Shown piece after piece: positions 55,642 through 64,000 of a stretch of DNA of 64,000 bases. Source of the DNA: Mesopusillimonas faecipullorum (lineage in GTDB: Bacteria; Pseudomonadota; Gammaproteobacteria; Burkholderiales; Burkholderiaceae_B); NCBI RefSeq assembly GCF_020539505.1, contig NZ_JACDXW010000003.1, positions 124,001-188,000 of the forward strand. The letters are read 5' to 3'. The notes under the pieces were generated by a model. That model made no database searches. It saw only the letters and a program-made list of their open reading frames with translations, and had not been told where the DNA came from. The position numbers were made by a program, and so were the translations under genes. Each line of letters begins with the position of its first letter. Position 1 is the stretch's first letter.

Positions 55642-57140
55642 GGTTTGGGCTGGGCCGGAACCATTCCTTCAGGGGTAAGACGATAACGCTCGACGTCGCT
55701 GCCGCCAGGCTTACTGCCCGAAGTGTTTTTATCTGACGCGCCGGGCTTAGCAGCGGCTTCTTTTACCGGCACGCTAGGATCGTTACGCTTGACCGGGCGA
55801 CCCTGCAGATGATTGATGGCCTGTTGCAACTGGAAGTCATCCTTGCCACCAAACTGGAACATCTGCGGTTCGGGCTTGTTCTCGTCTTCTTCCGCCGCTT
55901 CGGTGGGGCTGGCAACGACAGGGGTTTCTTCCACGCCTTCCAGGTGGTGGTCGAGCTCGCCTTCTCGGGGTAGACGGAAAAGGTTGCCATGTGGCGTATC
56001 GTCGACGGTAATGTCGGGCTCTACGCCGGTAACCTGGATAGAACGGCCCTTGGGCGTGTAATAGCGGGCGGTGGTCAGCTTGATACCGCTGTCCTCGCTG
56101 AGCGGCAGCACGCTTTGTACAGAACCCTTGCCGAAGGTACGGTTACCGATAATGGTGGCGCGCTGGTGATCTTGCAAGGCGCCAGCCACGATTTCGGAAG
56201 CCGAGGCCGAACCCACGTTAACCAGCACCACCATGGGTACCGTGCGTGTCCAGTCGGGCAGCTTGCCAGAGTTGGCGTCATCGTAAGTCCAACGACCGCC
56301 ATCTATGGGACGGGAGAAATACTCGCGATTAGCCGATGCAATACGACCCTTGGTGGAAACCACCATGACGTCGGACGGCAGGAAGGCCGACGATACGCCG
56401 ATGGCGCCGTCGAGCAAACCGCCCGGGTCGTTGCGCAAATCGAGTATCAGCGCTTTGGGCGGCTGTGGAGAGTCGAAAGCCTTGAGTTGTTTGACCAGAT
56501 CGGGAACGGTGCGCTCTTGGAACTGGGTAATGCGCACATAGCCGATGTCGTCGTCCAGACGCTCACCGCGCACACTGCGCACCTTGATGAGGTCACGCAC
56601 AATTTTGATGTCTAGAGGCTTGTCTTGCCCATCGCGACGGATGGTCAGCACCACCGGCATGCCGGGCTCGCCGCGCATCAGCTTGATGGCCTCGTTTAAA
56701 GGCATGCCTTTAGTGGCTTTGCCATCTATATGGGTGATAAGGTCGCCGGCCAGCACACCGGCGCGCTCAGCCGGAGTGTCTTCGATGGGAGCAATGACCT
56801 TGGGCATGCCGTCCTCGACGCCGATTTCTATGCCCAAGCCACCAAACCCCCCTTGCGTAAGCGCCTCCATTTCTTTGAAGGCTTCCGGGTCGAGGTAGGC
56901 GGAATGGGGATCAAGGTCGCTGAACATGCCCTTGATCGCATCGTCTATCAGCTTGGTGTCGGACATGGGTTCGACATAGCTGTTTTTGATGGCCGAGAAC
57001 ACATTGGCGAACTGCTGCAACTGTTTGAGCGGCAAGGGATCTGAGCGCTGTGCCAGCGCCGAGATACCCAGGCTGACGAGCACACCGCCCAACGCCCCCA
57101 GAATGACCAGCCCAAATCGACTTATGCTGCGAGTGCTCAT
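55638..57140 (-). CDS. ctpA: S41 family carboxy-terminal processing peptidase
   Basis: 500 residues from the ATG at 57140 (57146 is an alternative). N-terminal signal-anchor (about 8-27), PDZ domain (about 85-170, GGLGIEIGVEDGMPKV), then the S41 core with VNVGSASASEIVAGAL (catalytic Ser) and GNRTFGKGSVQ (Lys). It degrades or trims periplasmic proteins, including cell-wall enzymes. A Pro/Lys-rich tail after 400 is typical of this group. It sits between envC and moeB. Confidence 0.93.
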   Translation of the reverse strand: MSTRSISRFGLVILGALGGVLVSLGISALAQRSDPLPLKQLQQFANVFSAIKNSYVEPMSDTKLIDDAIKGMFSDLDPHSAYLDPEAFKEMEALTQGGFGGLGIEIGVEDGMPKVIAPIEDTPAERAGVLAGDLITHIDGKATKGMPLNEAIKLMRGEPGMPVVLTIRRDGQDKPLDIKIVRDLIKVRSVRGERLDDDIGYVRITQFQERTVPDLVKQLKAFDSPQPPKALILDLRNDPGGLLDGAIGVSSAFLPSDVMVVSTKGRIASANREYFSRPIDGGRWTYDDANSGKLPDWTRTVPMVVLVNVGSASASEIVAGALQDHQRATIIGNRTFGKGSVQSVLPLSEDSGIKLTTARYYTPKGRSIQVTGVEPDITVDDTPHGNLFRLPREGELDHHLEGVEETPVVASPTEAAEEDENKPEPQMFQFGGKDDFQLQQAINHLQGRPVKRNDPSVPVKEAAAKPGASDKNTSGSKPGGSDVERYRLTPEGMVPAQPKP

Positions 57141-57206
57141 GCACATTCCCGAATCAAAAATCGGCAACCCTGCCAAGGCTGCCATGCAAATAGCATATTA
57201 CAGAAA

Positions 57207-58622
57207 TCATCGCCGCAACCACAGCAATGGGTTAACCGGCGCGCCCTTATGGCGAATTTCGAAGTATAGACCGGACTCTACCTGCCCACCTGTCGCCCCC
57301 ACTGTGGCCACGGTTTGACCAGCGGCCACATCGTCGCCCACCGCCTTGAGCAAACTTTGGTTGTAGGCGTAAATGCTCATGTATTGTTGCCCGTGATCCA
57401 CGATGATCATATTACCGAAACCCTTGAGCCAATTTGCATACACCACCTTACCCGGCGCAATCACCTTAACGGGGGTGCCTTCTGCCGCACGAAGCACAAT
57501 ACCGCGCCAAATACCGCCATCAGGCCGCTCGGCGCCAAAACGCCCCTGCACCTCACCGCGTACCGGGTAAGCCAAACCCTTGCGCAGGCCGTCTCGAGTT
57601 GTTTGCCCGGGTTGCGGTACCTGAATACGTTCTGGTTCGGGCTGAGCTTGCGTTTGAGGCGCTTGCTGCTGAGGCGGGGCTTGGGGTAGCAGCTCGGCCT
57701 CTGTCAGCGGCTGGGTGCGGATACGTTCAACTTGCTCACGGGCGGCTCGGGCTTCTTGCTCTGCCTGCTCACGCTCACGTTCCGCTTCGGCGCGACGCCT
57801 GGCTTGTTCTTGGCGCGCCTGTTCTTGGCGCCGACGCTCAGCCGCCTGACGCGCCAGTTCGGCTTGGCGAGCCTGCTCGGCCTGCTTGGCCAAGGTTTCT
57901 TCCAGGCCCTGCACAAGCACGCCCAGGCGGTGTTCGTCACGCTTGAGTACATCCGACTGGTTACGCTGCTCACGCAACTGCGCACCAATCTTGAGCACCA
58001 CTTTTTCCCGTTCGACGTAATGCGCTTCTTGCTCTTTTTTCTGTTGGGCTAACTCGGCTACAACTTTGTCCTGTTCTTGGCGGCGCGCCTGCAAGTCAGT
58101 TTCGGCCTCGGCCAAATCGGCCAGCGCTTGTTTGACCCCACGAATGGCGTCAGCCTGCGCCTGAGACACGTAGCTGAGGTAGCCCAGTTCACGGCTGATT
58201 TGCTGGGGGTCGTCGCCCGAGAGCAAGGCCGCCCATGGCGAAAGGCCATCGGCGTATTGAATCTGCAATTGCCGGGAGAGTTCGGCTTGGCGACCGGCAA
58301 GTACTTTTTTCTGTTCCGCCGAACGTGCTTGCAAAGCCAGCACGTCCTTATCCAGCTGCTTTTGCAGCTCGTCGAGTTCGGCCAAACGCCGAACCGCGTC
58401 GGAGATAGCTCGCTCCGAAGCTCGCAGTTCGTTTACCACTTCTTTGCGAGAAGCCTCGGTAGACTCTATCTGCTTGTGCAGATCACGTATGGCCGACTGC
58501 AGCTCGGAACGCTGTTGGCGCGCCTGCTCTTGCCTGGCCTTGATCTGCTCTGGCGATTGAGCTTGCGCCAAGCCCATAAGCCCGGCAAACAGCCAGCCAA
58601 TCACCAAGCAGAACATGCGCAT
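57207..58622 (-). CDS. envC: Murein hydrolase activator EnvC (degenerate LytM)
   Basis: 471 residues: signal peptide (cleavage near AQA|Q), long coiled coil (about 25-300, rich in Gln, Glu, Arg), a Pro/Gln linker, then a LytM domain (about 345-471). The metal ligands of true endopeptidases are lost: RGIVLRAAEG replaces the HxGxD type, and SIYAYNQS replaces the YAHLS motif, so it activates amidases instead of cutting. In E. coli FtsEX drives this; both are in the window. It lies 19 bp after gpmA. Confidence 0.92.
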   Translation of the reverse strand: MRMFCLVIGWLFAGLMGLAQAQSPEQIKARQEQARQQRSELQSAIRDLHKQIESTEASRKEVVNELRASERAISDAVRRLAELDELQKQLDKDVLALQARSAEQKKVLAGRQAELSRQLQIQYADGLSPWAALLSGDDPQQISRELGYLSYVSQAQADAIRGVKQALADLAEAETDLQARRQEQDKVVAELAQQKKEQEAHYVEREKVVLKIGAQLREQRNQSDVLKRDEHRLGVLVQGLEETLAKQAEQARQAELARQAAERRRQEQARQEQARRRAEAEREREQAEQEARAAREQVERIRTQPLTEAELLPQAPPQQQAPQTQAQPEPERIQVPQPGQTTRDGLRKGLAYPVRGEVQGRFGAERPDGGIWRGIVLRAAEGTPVKVIAPGKVVYANWLKGFGNMIIVDHGQQYMSIYAYNQSLLKAVGDDVAAGQTVATVGATGGQVESGLYFEIRHKGAPVNPLLWLRR

Positions 58623-58641
58623 GGAAAAAACTCGTTATCCT

Positions 58642-59388
58642 TTACTTGGCTTTGCCTTGGGCAGCCACTGCGGCCATGGCGGCCTCGATTTCTGCCGCAT
58701 CGCCCAGGTAATAATGGCGGATAGGCTTGAGGTCTTCGTCGAGTTCGTAGACCAAAGGCTGACCGGTAGGGATATTGACGCCCACGATGTCGTCGTCGGA
58801 CATGTCGTCAAGGTGCTTGATCAATGCGCGCAGGCTGTTGCCATGCGCGGCCACCAGAACCTTGCGCCCTTCCAGAATGGCCGGCGCGATATGTTCGGCC
58901 CAATAGGGCACGACGCGAGCGACGGTGTCTTGCAGGCATTCAGTAGCCGGCAGCTCTTCGACGGGGATATCGCTGTAGCGGCCATCGAAGCAAGGATGGC
59001 GGGGGTCGTCGAGATCGAGTGCATTGGGCGCAATAGCGTAAGCACGGCGCCAAATCAGCACTTGCTCGTCTCCGTACTTAGCGGCGGTCTCGGCTTTGTT
59101 CAAGCCTTGAAGGGCGCCGTAATGACGCTCGTTGAGGCGCCAGCTAAGGCGCGTAGGCGTGTGCATGGCGTCCATGGCATCCAGCGCAATCCAGAGCGTG
59201 CGGATGGCGCGTTTGAGCACCGAAGCAAAGGCCACATCGAAGGTGTAGCCTTCTTTTTGCAGCAGCTTGCCGGCCTGCCAGGCCTGCTCGCGGCCCTTTT
59301 CCGTAAGATCGACATCTGTCCAGCCGGTGAATCGGTTTTCCAGGTTCCACTGGCTTTCGCCATGACGCATGAGCACAAGTTTATACAT
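58642..59388 (-). CDS. gpmA: 2,3-bisphosphoglycerate-dependent phosphoglycerate mutase
   Basis: 248 residues. Catalytic RHGESQWN with His9, [12 protein letters not shown] and [11 protein letters not shown] are all present. Glycolysis/gluconeogenesis. First gene of the minus-strand run gpmA-envC-ctpA-moeB, divergent from the rhodanese gene. Confidence 0.96.
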   Translation of the reverse strand: MYKLVLMRHGESQWNLENRFTGWTDVDLTEKGREQAWQAGKLLQKEGYTFDVAFASVLKRAIRTLWIALDAMDAMHTPTRLSWRLNERHYGALQGLNKAETAAKYGDEQVLIWRRAYAIAPNALDLDDPRHPCFDGRYSDIPVEELPATECLQDTVARVVPYWAEHIAPAILEGRKVLVAAHGNSLRALIKHLDDMSDDDIVGVNIPTGQPLVYELDEDLKPIRHYYLGDAAEIEAAMAAVAAQGKAK

Positions 59389-59413
59389 AGTCAGACCGCG
59401 AAGTGAGAGTGCG

Positions 59414-59443
59414 TTAGTTGAAAAGCGAGGTCCATTTTATAAT
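59414..59443 (+). promoter_or_regulatory. Promoter before the rhodanese gene
   Basis: Perfect -10 hexamer TATAAT at 59438-59443, with TTAGTT at 59414-59419 as a weak -35 (18-bp spacer). The gap to 59498 also holds a short CCCG/CGGG hairpin at 59467-59480. Confidence 0.5.
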
Positions 59444-59497
59444 CGGCGGGCTACCCATAGAATCTTCCCGTTTTTTCGGGGCCTTTGAGAAACAACC

Positions 59498-59905
59498 GTG
59501 GACTTCATCCTCAGCCAAAATAATCTCTACATTGTACTGATTGCCCTCGTTTCAGGGGCAATGCTGCTCTGGCCGACGCTACGTCGCGGCAAAGGCGGCC
59601 CTGTCAGCGTCAGCGACGCAGTGCAAACAGTCAACCGCAACCAGGGGGTGTTCGTCGACGTTCGCCCCCCAGACCAGTTCAAAACCGGCACCATTGCCCA
59701 GGCTCGCAACGTCCCCGTTGCCGACCTTGGCGCCAAGGCGGGCAGCCTGCCCAAAAACAAGCCACTCATTGTCTTTTGTGAGCAAGGTCGCGAATCGATC
59801 AAGGCCGCTGCGCTGCTGCGTAAGCAGGGCCTAGACGCCGTCAGCCTGGAAGGCGGCCTGAAAGCCTGGACACAAGCCGGTATGCCGCTTAGCAAAAAAG
59901 CCTAA
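59498..59905 (+). CDS. Membrane-anchored rhodanese-like protein
   Basis: 135 residues starting with GTG at 59498. A single N-terminal membrane helix (about 9-25) anchors a rhodanese domain with catalytic Cys94 (VFCEQGRES). This form beside grxC-secB is common in beta- and gammaproteobacteria. It likely transfers sulfur or acts in thiol metabolism; the substrate is unknown. Confidence 0.9.
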   Translation: MDFILSQNNLYIVLIALVSGAMLLWPTLRRGKGGPVSVSDAVQTVNRNQGVFVDVRPPDQFKTGTIAQARNVPVADLGAKAGSLPKNKPLIVFCEQGRESIKAAALLRKQGLDAVSLEGGLKAWTQAGMPLSKKA

Positions 59906-59936
59906 GCCTTTCCTTTTACACTTAAGCGAGACCGTC

Positions 59937-60194
59937 ATGGCCACTATCACCATGTACTGCACCGCCGTTTGCCCTTATTGCGTGCGTGCGGAAATGCTGC
60001 TCAAGCAGCGCGGCGTTACCCAAGTCGAAAAAATCCGCATCGACACTCAGCCCGAACAGCGCGAACAGATGATGACCCGCACCGGGCGACGTACCGTGCC
60101 GCAGATTTACATAGATGATCTGCACGTCGGCGGCTACGACGATTTGGCTGCGTTGGATAGAGCAGGCAAACTTATGCCGTTACTGCAACAATAA
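59937..60194 (+). CDS. grxC: Glutaredoxin 3
   Basis: 85 residues with the dithiol site CPYC (C12, C15), the TVPQIYIDD cis-Pro strand and GGYDDLAALD for glutathione binding. Reduces protein disulfides using glutathione. Follows the rhodanese gene by 31 bp. Confidence 0.95.
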   Translation: MATITMYCTAVCPYCVRAEMLLKQRGVTQVEKIRIDTQPEQREQMMTRTGRRTVPQIYIDDLHVGGYDDLAALDRAGKLMPLLQQ

Positions 60195-60251
60195 GACGTT
60201 ACAACAAGACGTTTCCAGACACCCTTTACTTAATTAATCAGGATGACTTTC

Positions 60252-60779
60252 ATGGCCGATCAGGACCAGAACCTCAGCGCTCAACAAGATCAGGACAGCA
60301 ACGTCCCCGCTTTCAACCTGCAGCGCACCTACGTCAAGGATGCATCGCTGGAGCTCCCCAATGCTCCCCAGATTTTCCTTGAGCAGACCGCTCCCGCAGT
60401 TGAAGTCGCCGTCAATGTCGGCGGTCAGCGCTTGGCCGAGACCATCTTCGAAAGCACGGTGACCGCCACCATCACCACCCGCATCGAAGACAAGGTCTTG
60501 TATCTGGCTGAAGTCCAGCAAGCCGGTATCTTCGAAGCCGCCAACATTCCTCCCGAGCAGCTCGATCCCCTGCTGGGCATTGTTTGCCCCACCATGTTGT
60601 ATCCCTACCTGCGTGCCAACATCGCCGACCTGATCAGCCGTAGCTCCTTGCCGCCGCTGCACCTGGCTGAAGTCAACTTCCAGGCTCTGTACGAACAACG
60701 CCTCGAAGAACTGGCCCAGCAACAACAAGGCCAAAGCGACTCCGGCATCGTGTTGCCTCCTGGCGCTACCCGCCAATAA
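60252..60779 (+). CDS. secB: Protein-export chaperone SecB
   Basis: 175 residues from the ATG at 60252 (MADQDQN); AGGA lies nine bases upstream, and the ATG at 60243 is less likely. Family blocks [24 protein letters not shown] and [15 protein letters not shown] are clear. It keeps secreted precursors unfolded for SecA. Standard grxC-secB-gpsA order. Confidence 0.96.
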   Translation: MADQDQNLSAQQDQDSNVPAFNLQRTYVKDASLELPNAPQIFLEQTAPAVEVAVNVGGQRLAETIFESTVTATITTRIEDKVLYLAEVQQAGIFEAANIPPEQLDPLLGIVCPTMLYPYLRANIADLISRSSLPPLHLAEVNFQALYEQRLEELAQQQQGQSDSGIVLPPGATRQ

Positions 60780-60786
60780 GTCCTGC

Positions 60787-61839
60787 ATGAGCCGCCCACA
60801 CGTCACCGTTCTGGGGGCCGGCAGCTGGGGCACCGCCCTGGCTGCCCTGGCTTGCGCCAATGCCTCTACCATCCTCTGGGCGCGTAACGAGTCTCTTGCA
60901 ACACAACTGCAAGAGCAGCGGCTCAATAGCCGATACCTTCCGGGCGTTTCCTTGCCCGATACCCTGCAGGCCACCAGTCTGCTGAATCAAGCCATGGCGC
61001 ACGTCTGTGGGCCAGAGGGCGGCTTGATCATCCTGGGTGTACCGGTAGCCGGCCTGGACGAAACCTGTCGGCAAGTTGCGCACTATCTGGCGCATTGCTC
61101 CGGCCCACTGCCCAGCGTGGTCTGGACATGCAAAGGCTTCGAGCACGACAGCGGCCGTCTCCCCCACGAAATTGCTCAAGCCGCTTTTTCCCAGGGCCCT
61201 GTTCCTGGGCTGGGCGTGCTTTCAGGCCCTTCCTTCGCACGCGAGGTTGCGCAAGGGCTGCCCGTGGCACTCACCGTCGCCAGCACGACCGCAGCGGTGT
61301 GGCATGCTGCCGTACAAGCCTTGCATGGCACAGCGGCACGTATCTATTCCACCACCGACGTCGTAGGCGTTGAAGTGGGCGGCGCTCTCAAGAACATCAT
61401 TGCTATCGCCTGCGGCATCTCTGACGGGCTAGGCTTGGGCACCAACGCCCGAGCAGCCCTGATTACACGCGGCTTGGCCGAAATGCAACGCCTGGGCGTC
61501 GCGTTGGGCGGGCAAGCGGAAACCTTCTCGGGCCTTACTGGTCTGGGCGACTTGGTCCTGACGGCCACCGGAGACCTCTCCCGCAATCGGCAAGTTGGGC
61601 TTGCCATAGGCCAAGGCCAAACCCTGGCAGCCATACTGGCCGACGGTAAAACCGCCGAAGGCGTGCGCTGCGCCCGCGCGGCACTGGCGCTGGGCCAACG
61701 CCATCAAATTGACCTACCCATCACCGAGGCCATCTGCCAGGTCTTGTTCTCGGACATGCCGCCACGAGACGCGGTAGCGCACTTGCTGGCTCGTCAGGCC
61801 AAGCCCGAAAACGAACCCCCCAGCGGCGCTTTCAATTAA
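60787..61839 (+). CDS. gpsA: Glycerol-3-phosphate dehydrogenase [NAD(P)+]
   Basis: 350 residues, Rossmann domain [10 protein letters not shown] at the N-terminus, [31 protein letters not shown] (catalytic Lys) and [11 protein letters not shown]. It makes sn-glycerol 3-phosphate for phospholipids. Starts 7 bp after secB; its end overlaps the convergent trmL by 4 bp. Confidence 0.96.
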   Translation: MSRPHVTVLGAGSWGTALAALACANASTILWARNESLATQLQEQRLNSRYLPGVSLPDTLQATSLLNQAMAHVCGPEGGLIILGVPVAGLDETCRQVAHYLAHCSGPLPSVVWTCKGFEHDSGRLPHEIAQAAFSQGPVPGLGVLSGPSFAREVAQGLPVALTVASTTAAVWHAAVQALHGTAARIYSTTDVVGVEVGGALKNIIAIACGISDGLGLGTNARAALITRGLAEMQRLGVALGGQAETFSGLTGLGDLVLTATGDLSRNRQVGLAIGQGQTLAAILADGKTAEGVRCARAALALGQRHQIDLPITEAICQVLFSDMPPRDAVAHLLARQAKPENEPPSGAFN

Positions 61840-62306
61840 ACCGAACCCAGGTAGCCTTGCTGGCGCCAGGCCTCGTAAACGGTAACCGCCACCGCGTTCG
61901 AGAGATTCAAACTACGCTGCCCAGGCAACATGGGCAGCCGCAAACGCTGCTCTGGTGCGAAATACGCCATTTCTTTATCAGACAGACCCGCGGTTTCCCG
62001 ACCAAAGACAAAAACGTCGCCCGGCTGAAAAGCGACCTGCCCCGCGTGCTGCTCTGCTTTCGTGGTCAGCGCAAAACTACGTCCGACTGCCACGCCAGTC
62101 GCTTGCAAGGCAGCGGCCAAGTCGTCATGCACCTGCACCCGGGCCCATTCGTGATAATCCAAACCCGCGCGCTTCAATTTCTTGTCTTCGAGTTCAAAGC
62201 CCAATGGTTTGACCAGATGCAAAGCCGCACCGGTATTGGCTGCCAGGCGGATGACATTGCCGGTGTTGGGAGGGATTTCGGGACAAACCAGAATAATGTG
62301 GAACAT
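61836..62306 (-). CDS. trmL: tRNA (cytidine/uridine-34-2'-O)-methyltransferase TrmL
   Basis: 156 residues, minimal SPOUT methyltransferase with [15 protein letters not shown], the [10 protein letters not shown] motif and [22 protein letters not shown] knot. Methylates the wobble base of leucine tRNAs. Starts 12 bp after the comF-like gene. Confidence 0.93.
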   Translation of the reverse strand: MFHIILVCPEIPPNTGNVIRLAANTGAALHLVKPLGFELEDKKLKRAGLDYHEWARVQVHDDLAAALQATGVAVGRSFALTTKAEQHAGQVAFQPGDVFVFGRETAGLSDKEMAYFAPEQRLRLPMLPGQRSLNLSNAVAVTVYEAWRQQGYLGSV

Positions 62307-62318
62307 GATGCAAATGCG

Positions 62319-63131
62319 TTATCGGACATGGTAGGGAGTACGTGCGGCGACGACCCCCCAAACGGTTTTGGCCCCGGCCTGGCGCAGCACCGACGCGGCG
62401 GCATGCAAAGTGGCGCCAGTCGTCATGACGTCGTCCACCAGCACAATGTGCGCCTGCGCCAAGTTTTGGCGGCAAACAAAAGCCTGCCCTGCGGCTTGTA
62501 ATCGCTGACTGCGCTGCAAGCGTTTTTGCACGCGCTCGGCGCCGGTTTCACGGCTTCGCAAAAGTATATCCGTACGTACGCGTGCGCCCAAATGCACCTG
62601 CACACCACGCGCCAGCTCGACGGCAGGGTTGAACCCTCTGCGCAACAAAGCCTGACGGGAGGCTGGTATGGGCACCAGCCAGGCTTGTCCCCACCATTCG
62701 GGCATCGCGCCTTGTAAAGACTGCGCTATCAATGCCGCCAATGCACGACTATGTTGAAAGCGATGCTGCTGTTTGAACTGCCGTATCAGCTGATCTGCGG
62801 GAAAAGCATAATCGCATGCGGCAATCACTTTTTCAAAAGCCGGCACCAAGGCGATGCAGTCGGGGCAATCGGAGGCCTGCGCCGGGCACAAGCCACAGCG
62901 CTCACAACACGGGAAAGCCAAACGCGAAGCCAGAACGTCTTGGCGACAAAGCACGCATAAACAGCCCCCATAAGCTGGATCCTGACATAAGGGGCAGGTG
63001 CTGGGAAGCCGCGCAAAAACCTCACGCAACCCCGCCTGAACCCTTTGCCAAGCCAGCCACCAAGCACCCCGTTGGTCAATGTCCCTTCTTGCTGCAAGGC
63101 AGTGTTCGCGCCCAGGCTTCAGATACGCCAT
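62319..63131 (-). CDS. ComF family phosphoribosyltransferase-like protein
   Basis: 270 residues from the ATG at 63131; 63176 is an alternative. An N-terminal zinc-ribbon region with several CxxC pairs (CPLC, CLCVLC, CCERCGLC, CPDC) precedes a PRTase domain with the signature VLVDDVMTTGATL near 230. Relatives of ComF help bring single-stranded DNA into the cytoplasm in competent bacteria; a general role is unproven. Divergent to the methyltransferase at 63199. Confidence 0.88.
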   Translation of the reverse strand: MAYLKPGREHCLAARRDIDQRGAWWLAWQRVQAGLREVFARLPSTCPLCQDPAYGGCLCVLCRQDVLASRLAFPCCERCGLCPAQASDCPDCIALVPAFEKVIAACDYAFPADQLIRQFKQQHRFQHSRALAALIAQSLQGAMPEWWGQAWLVPIPASRQALLRRGFNPAVELARGVQVHLGARVRTDILLRSRETGAERVQKRLQRSQRLQAAGQAFVCRQNLAQAHIVLVDDVMTTGATLHAAASVLRQAGAKTVWGVVAARTPYHVR

Positions 63132-63198
63132 AATATGCCTCCCGGAACTCGCATCTAAGCATGTCCAGTCTGGCAACGCCAGCGCGGCTTACGCAAAA

Positions 63199-64000
63199 AT
63201 GTCCGCCATCCCCTCATTGCCCGTCAATACCCGCCATGTCGCGCTGCAGTTCGCCCGCCGCGCGCCATTGGATCACGCCCAGTTTTTGTACGGCGAAATC
63301 GCGCAGCGCATGCTGCAACGCCTAAGCTATATCCGGATAGAGCCCAAGCAGCTACTAGACGCGGGCTGCGGTGCAGGCCATGCACTAGAGCCTTTGCGCG
63401 CACGCTACGCTGACATCAGCTATACCGGCGTAGACATCTGCGCTCCTTTGCTCGAAGTTGCCCGGTCGCGCTATGGCCGTCGGCCCAGCCTATGGCAAAA
63501 GTTGCGCAACAAGCCTACGCGTCAAGCCCGCCTCATCGAGGCAGACCTGGCCACGCCCGTACTGACGCCCAATAGCCAAGACCTCATCTGGTCGAACATG
63601 GCTTTACATTGGCACCCTGCGCCGCACCTGGTGTTCGCCGAGTGGCTACGCCTGTTGCGCACCGATGGCCTGGTCATGTTTTCTTGTTTGGGGCCCGGCT
63701 CATTCGCCGAAGTCCGCCAAGCCCTGGCCGACTCGGGCAGGCAGGGTGGCACCCCTTCTTTCGTCGACATGCACGACTTTGGTGACATGCTGGTAGAAAA
63801 CGGTTTTGCCGACCCCGTCATGGACCAAGAAGTCTTGACGCTTACCTACCCCACACCCGAAAAACTGCTTGAAGACCTGCGTTCACTAGGGGGAAATGCC
63901 AGCACTCTGCGCGCACCAGGCTTGGCTACCCCAGACTGGCACAAACGCTTTTTGGCGGCACTTGATCGCCAGCGCCATATGGACGGCACGCTGCACCTGA
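63199..64000 (+). CDS. SAM-dependent methyltransferase, BioC-like (partial, right edge)
   Basis: The ATG at 63199 opens a frame that stays open to the window end, 267 codons. Features: N-terminal ARRAPLDHAQFLYGEIAQRM as in BioC relatives, motif I LLDAGCGAGHALEPL near 53-67, GVDICAPLLEVAR, the ADLATPVL segment, SNMALHWHP near 133, and a DLRSLGGNA block near the end. BioC methylates malonyl-ACP to start biotin synthesis, and this layout (comF divergent from the methyltransferase) is common in betaproteobacteria. Assignment to BioC is likely but not certain. Confidence 0.8.
   Translation, partial: MSAIPSLPVNTRHVALQFARRAPLDHAQFLYGEIAQRMLQRLSYIRIEPKQLLDAGCGAGHALEPLRARYADISYTGVDICAPLLEVARSRYGRRPSLWQKLRNKPTRQARLIEADLATPVLTPNSQDLIWSNMALHWHPAPHLVFAEWLRLLRTDGLVMFSCLGPGSFAEVRQALADSGRQGGTPSFVDMHDFGDMLVENGFADPVMDQEVLTLTYPTPEKLLEDLRSLGGNASTLRAPGLATPDWHKRFLAALDRQRHMDGTLHL

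Overview
The window is a stretch of bacterial chromosome with about 65 protein genes, packed tightly and mostly in short operons. Gene content and order point to a betaproteobacterium of the order Burkholderiales, most likely family Alcaligenaceae (relatives of Bordetella, Pusillimonas, Advenella). The signs are the five-gene NAD-linked formate dehydrogenase operon, ubiJ-ubiB beside rfaE2, the run gpmA-envC-ctpA-moeB / rhodanese-grxC-secB-gpsA-trmL, and the phoBR-ppc order. This is inferred from recognised protein families; no search was run. No rRNA, tRNA, prophage, insertion sequence or CRISPR array was seen.

Layout. 1-7.7 kb: moaA (partial), a ModE-like/substrate-binding-domain regulator and the divergent fdsGBA-fdhD-fdsD operon for a molybdenum formate dehydrogenase. 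7.6-11.7 kb: yaeQ, a universal stress protein, a DUF442 phosphatase-like protein and a small glycan-related set (ChbG-like deacetylase, GtrA flippase, GT2 glycosyltransferase). 11.7-13.5 kb: a group III truncated haemoglobin and nnrS behind a good NsrR-type operator (nitric oxide response). 13.5-21.7 kb: a complete-looking operon for aerobic anthranilate degradation through 2-aminobenzoyl-CoA, with a divergent MarR regulator. 21.7-28.3 kb: argJ, an MmyB-type regulator, thiG-thiD, a PCMT-like protein with tolC, and rfaE2. 28.3-31.5 kb: a di-iron ferritin-like protein, ubiB and ubiJ. 31.7-35.3 kb: a Tim44-domain protein, mobA, mobB and a di-haem cytochrome c peroxidase gene broken by a 19-bp tandem duplication. 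35.4-45.3 kb: ubiE, phoBR with a Pho box, ppc, two DUF202 membrane proteins, rplU-rpmA, obgE and proB. 45.3-49.2 kb: two overlapping divergent regulators, an OmpA-like lipoprotein and two amino-acid ABC permeases without their partners. 49.3-52 kb: ftsEX and mutY. 52-54.6 kb: an amidohydrolase lipoprotein and a His-rich periplasmic protein. 54.9-64 kb: moeB, ctpA, envC, gpmA, then rhodanese, grxC, secB, gpsA, trmL, comF and a partial methyltransferase.

Themes. Molybdenum cofactor supply recurs (moaA, mobA, mobB, moeB, fdhD) and fits the molybdenum formate dehydrogenase. Low-oxygen and nitrosative-stress control is visible: a perfect FNR/ANR box before the peroxidase and an NsrR palindrome before the haemoglobin-nnrS pair. 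The most striking item is the tandem duplication that throws the peroxidase signal peptide out of frame. Other items worth attention are the terminator-like hairpin in the thiG leader, the di-iron protein in the ubiquinone cluster, and the overlapping regulator pair at 45.9 kb.
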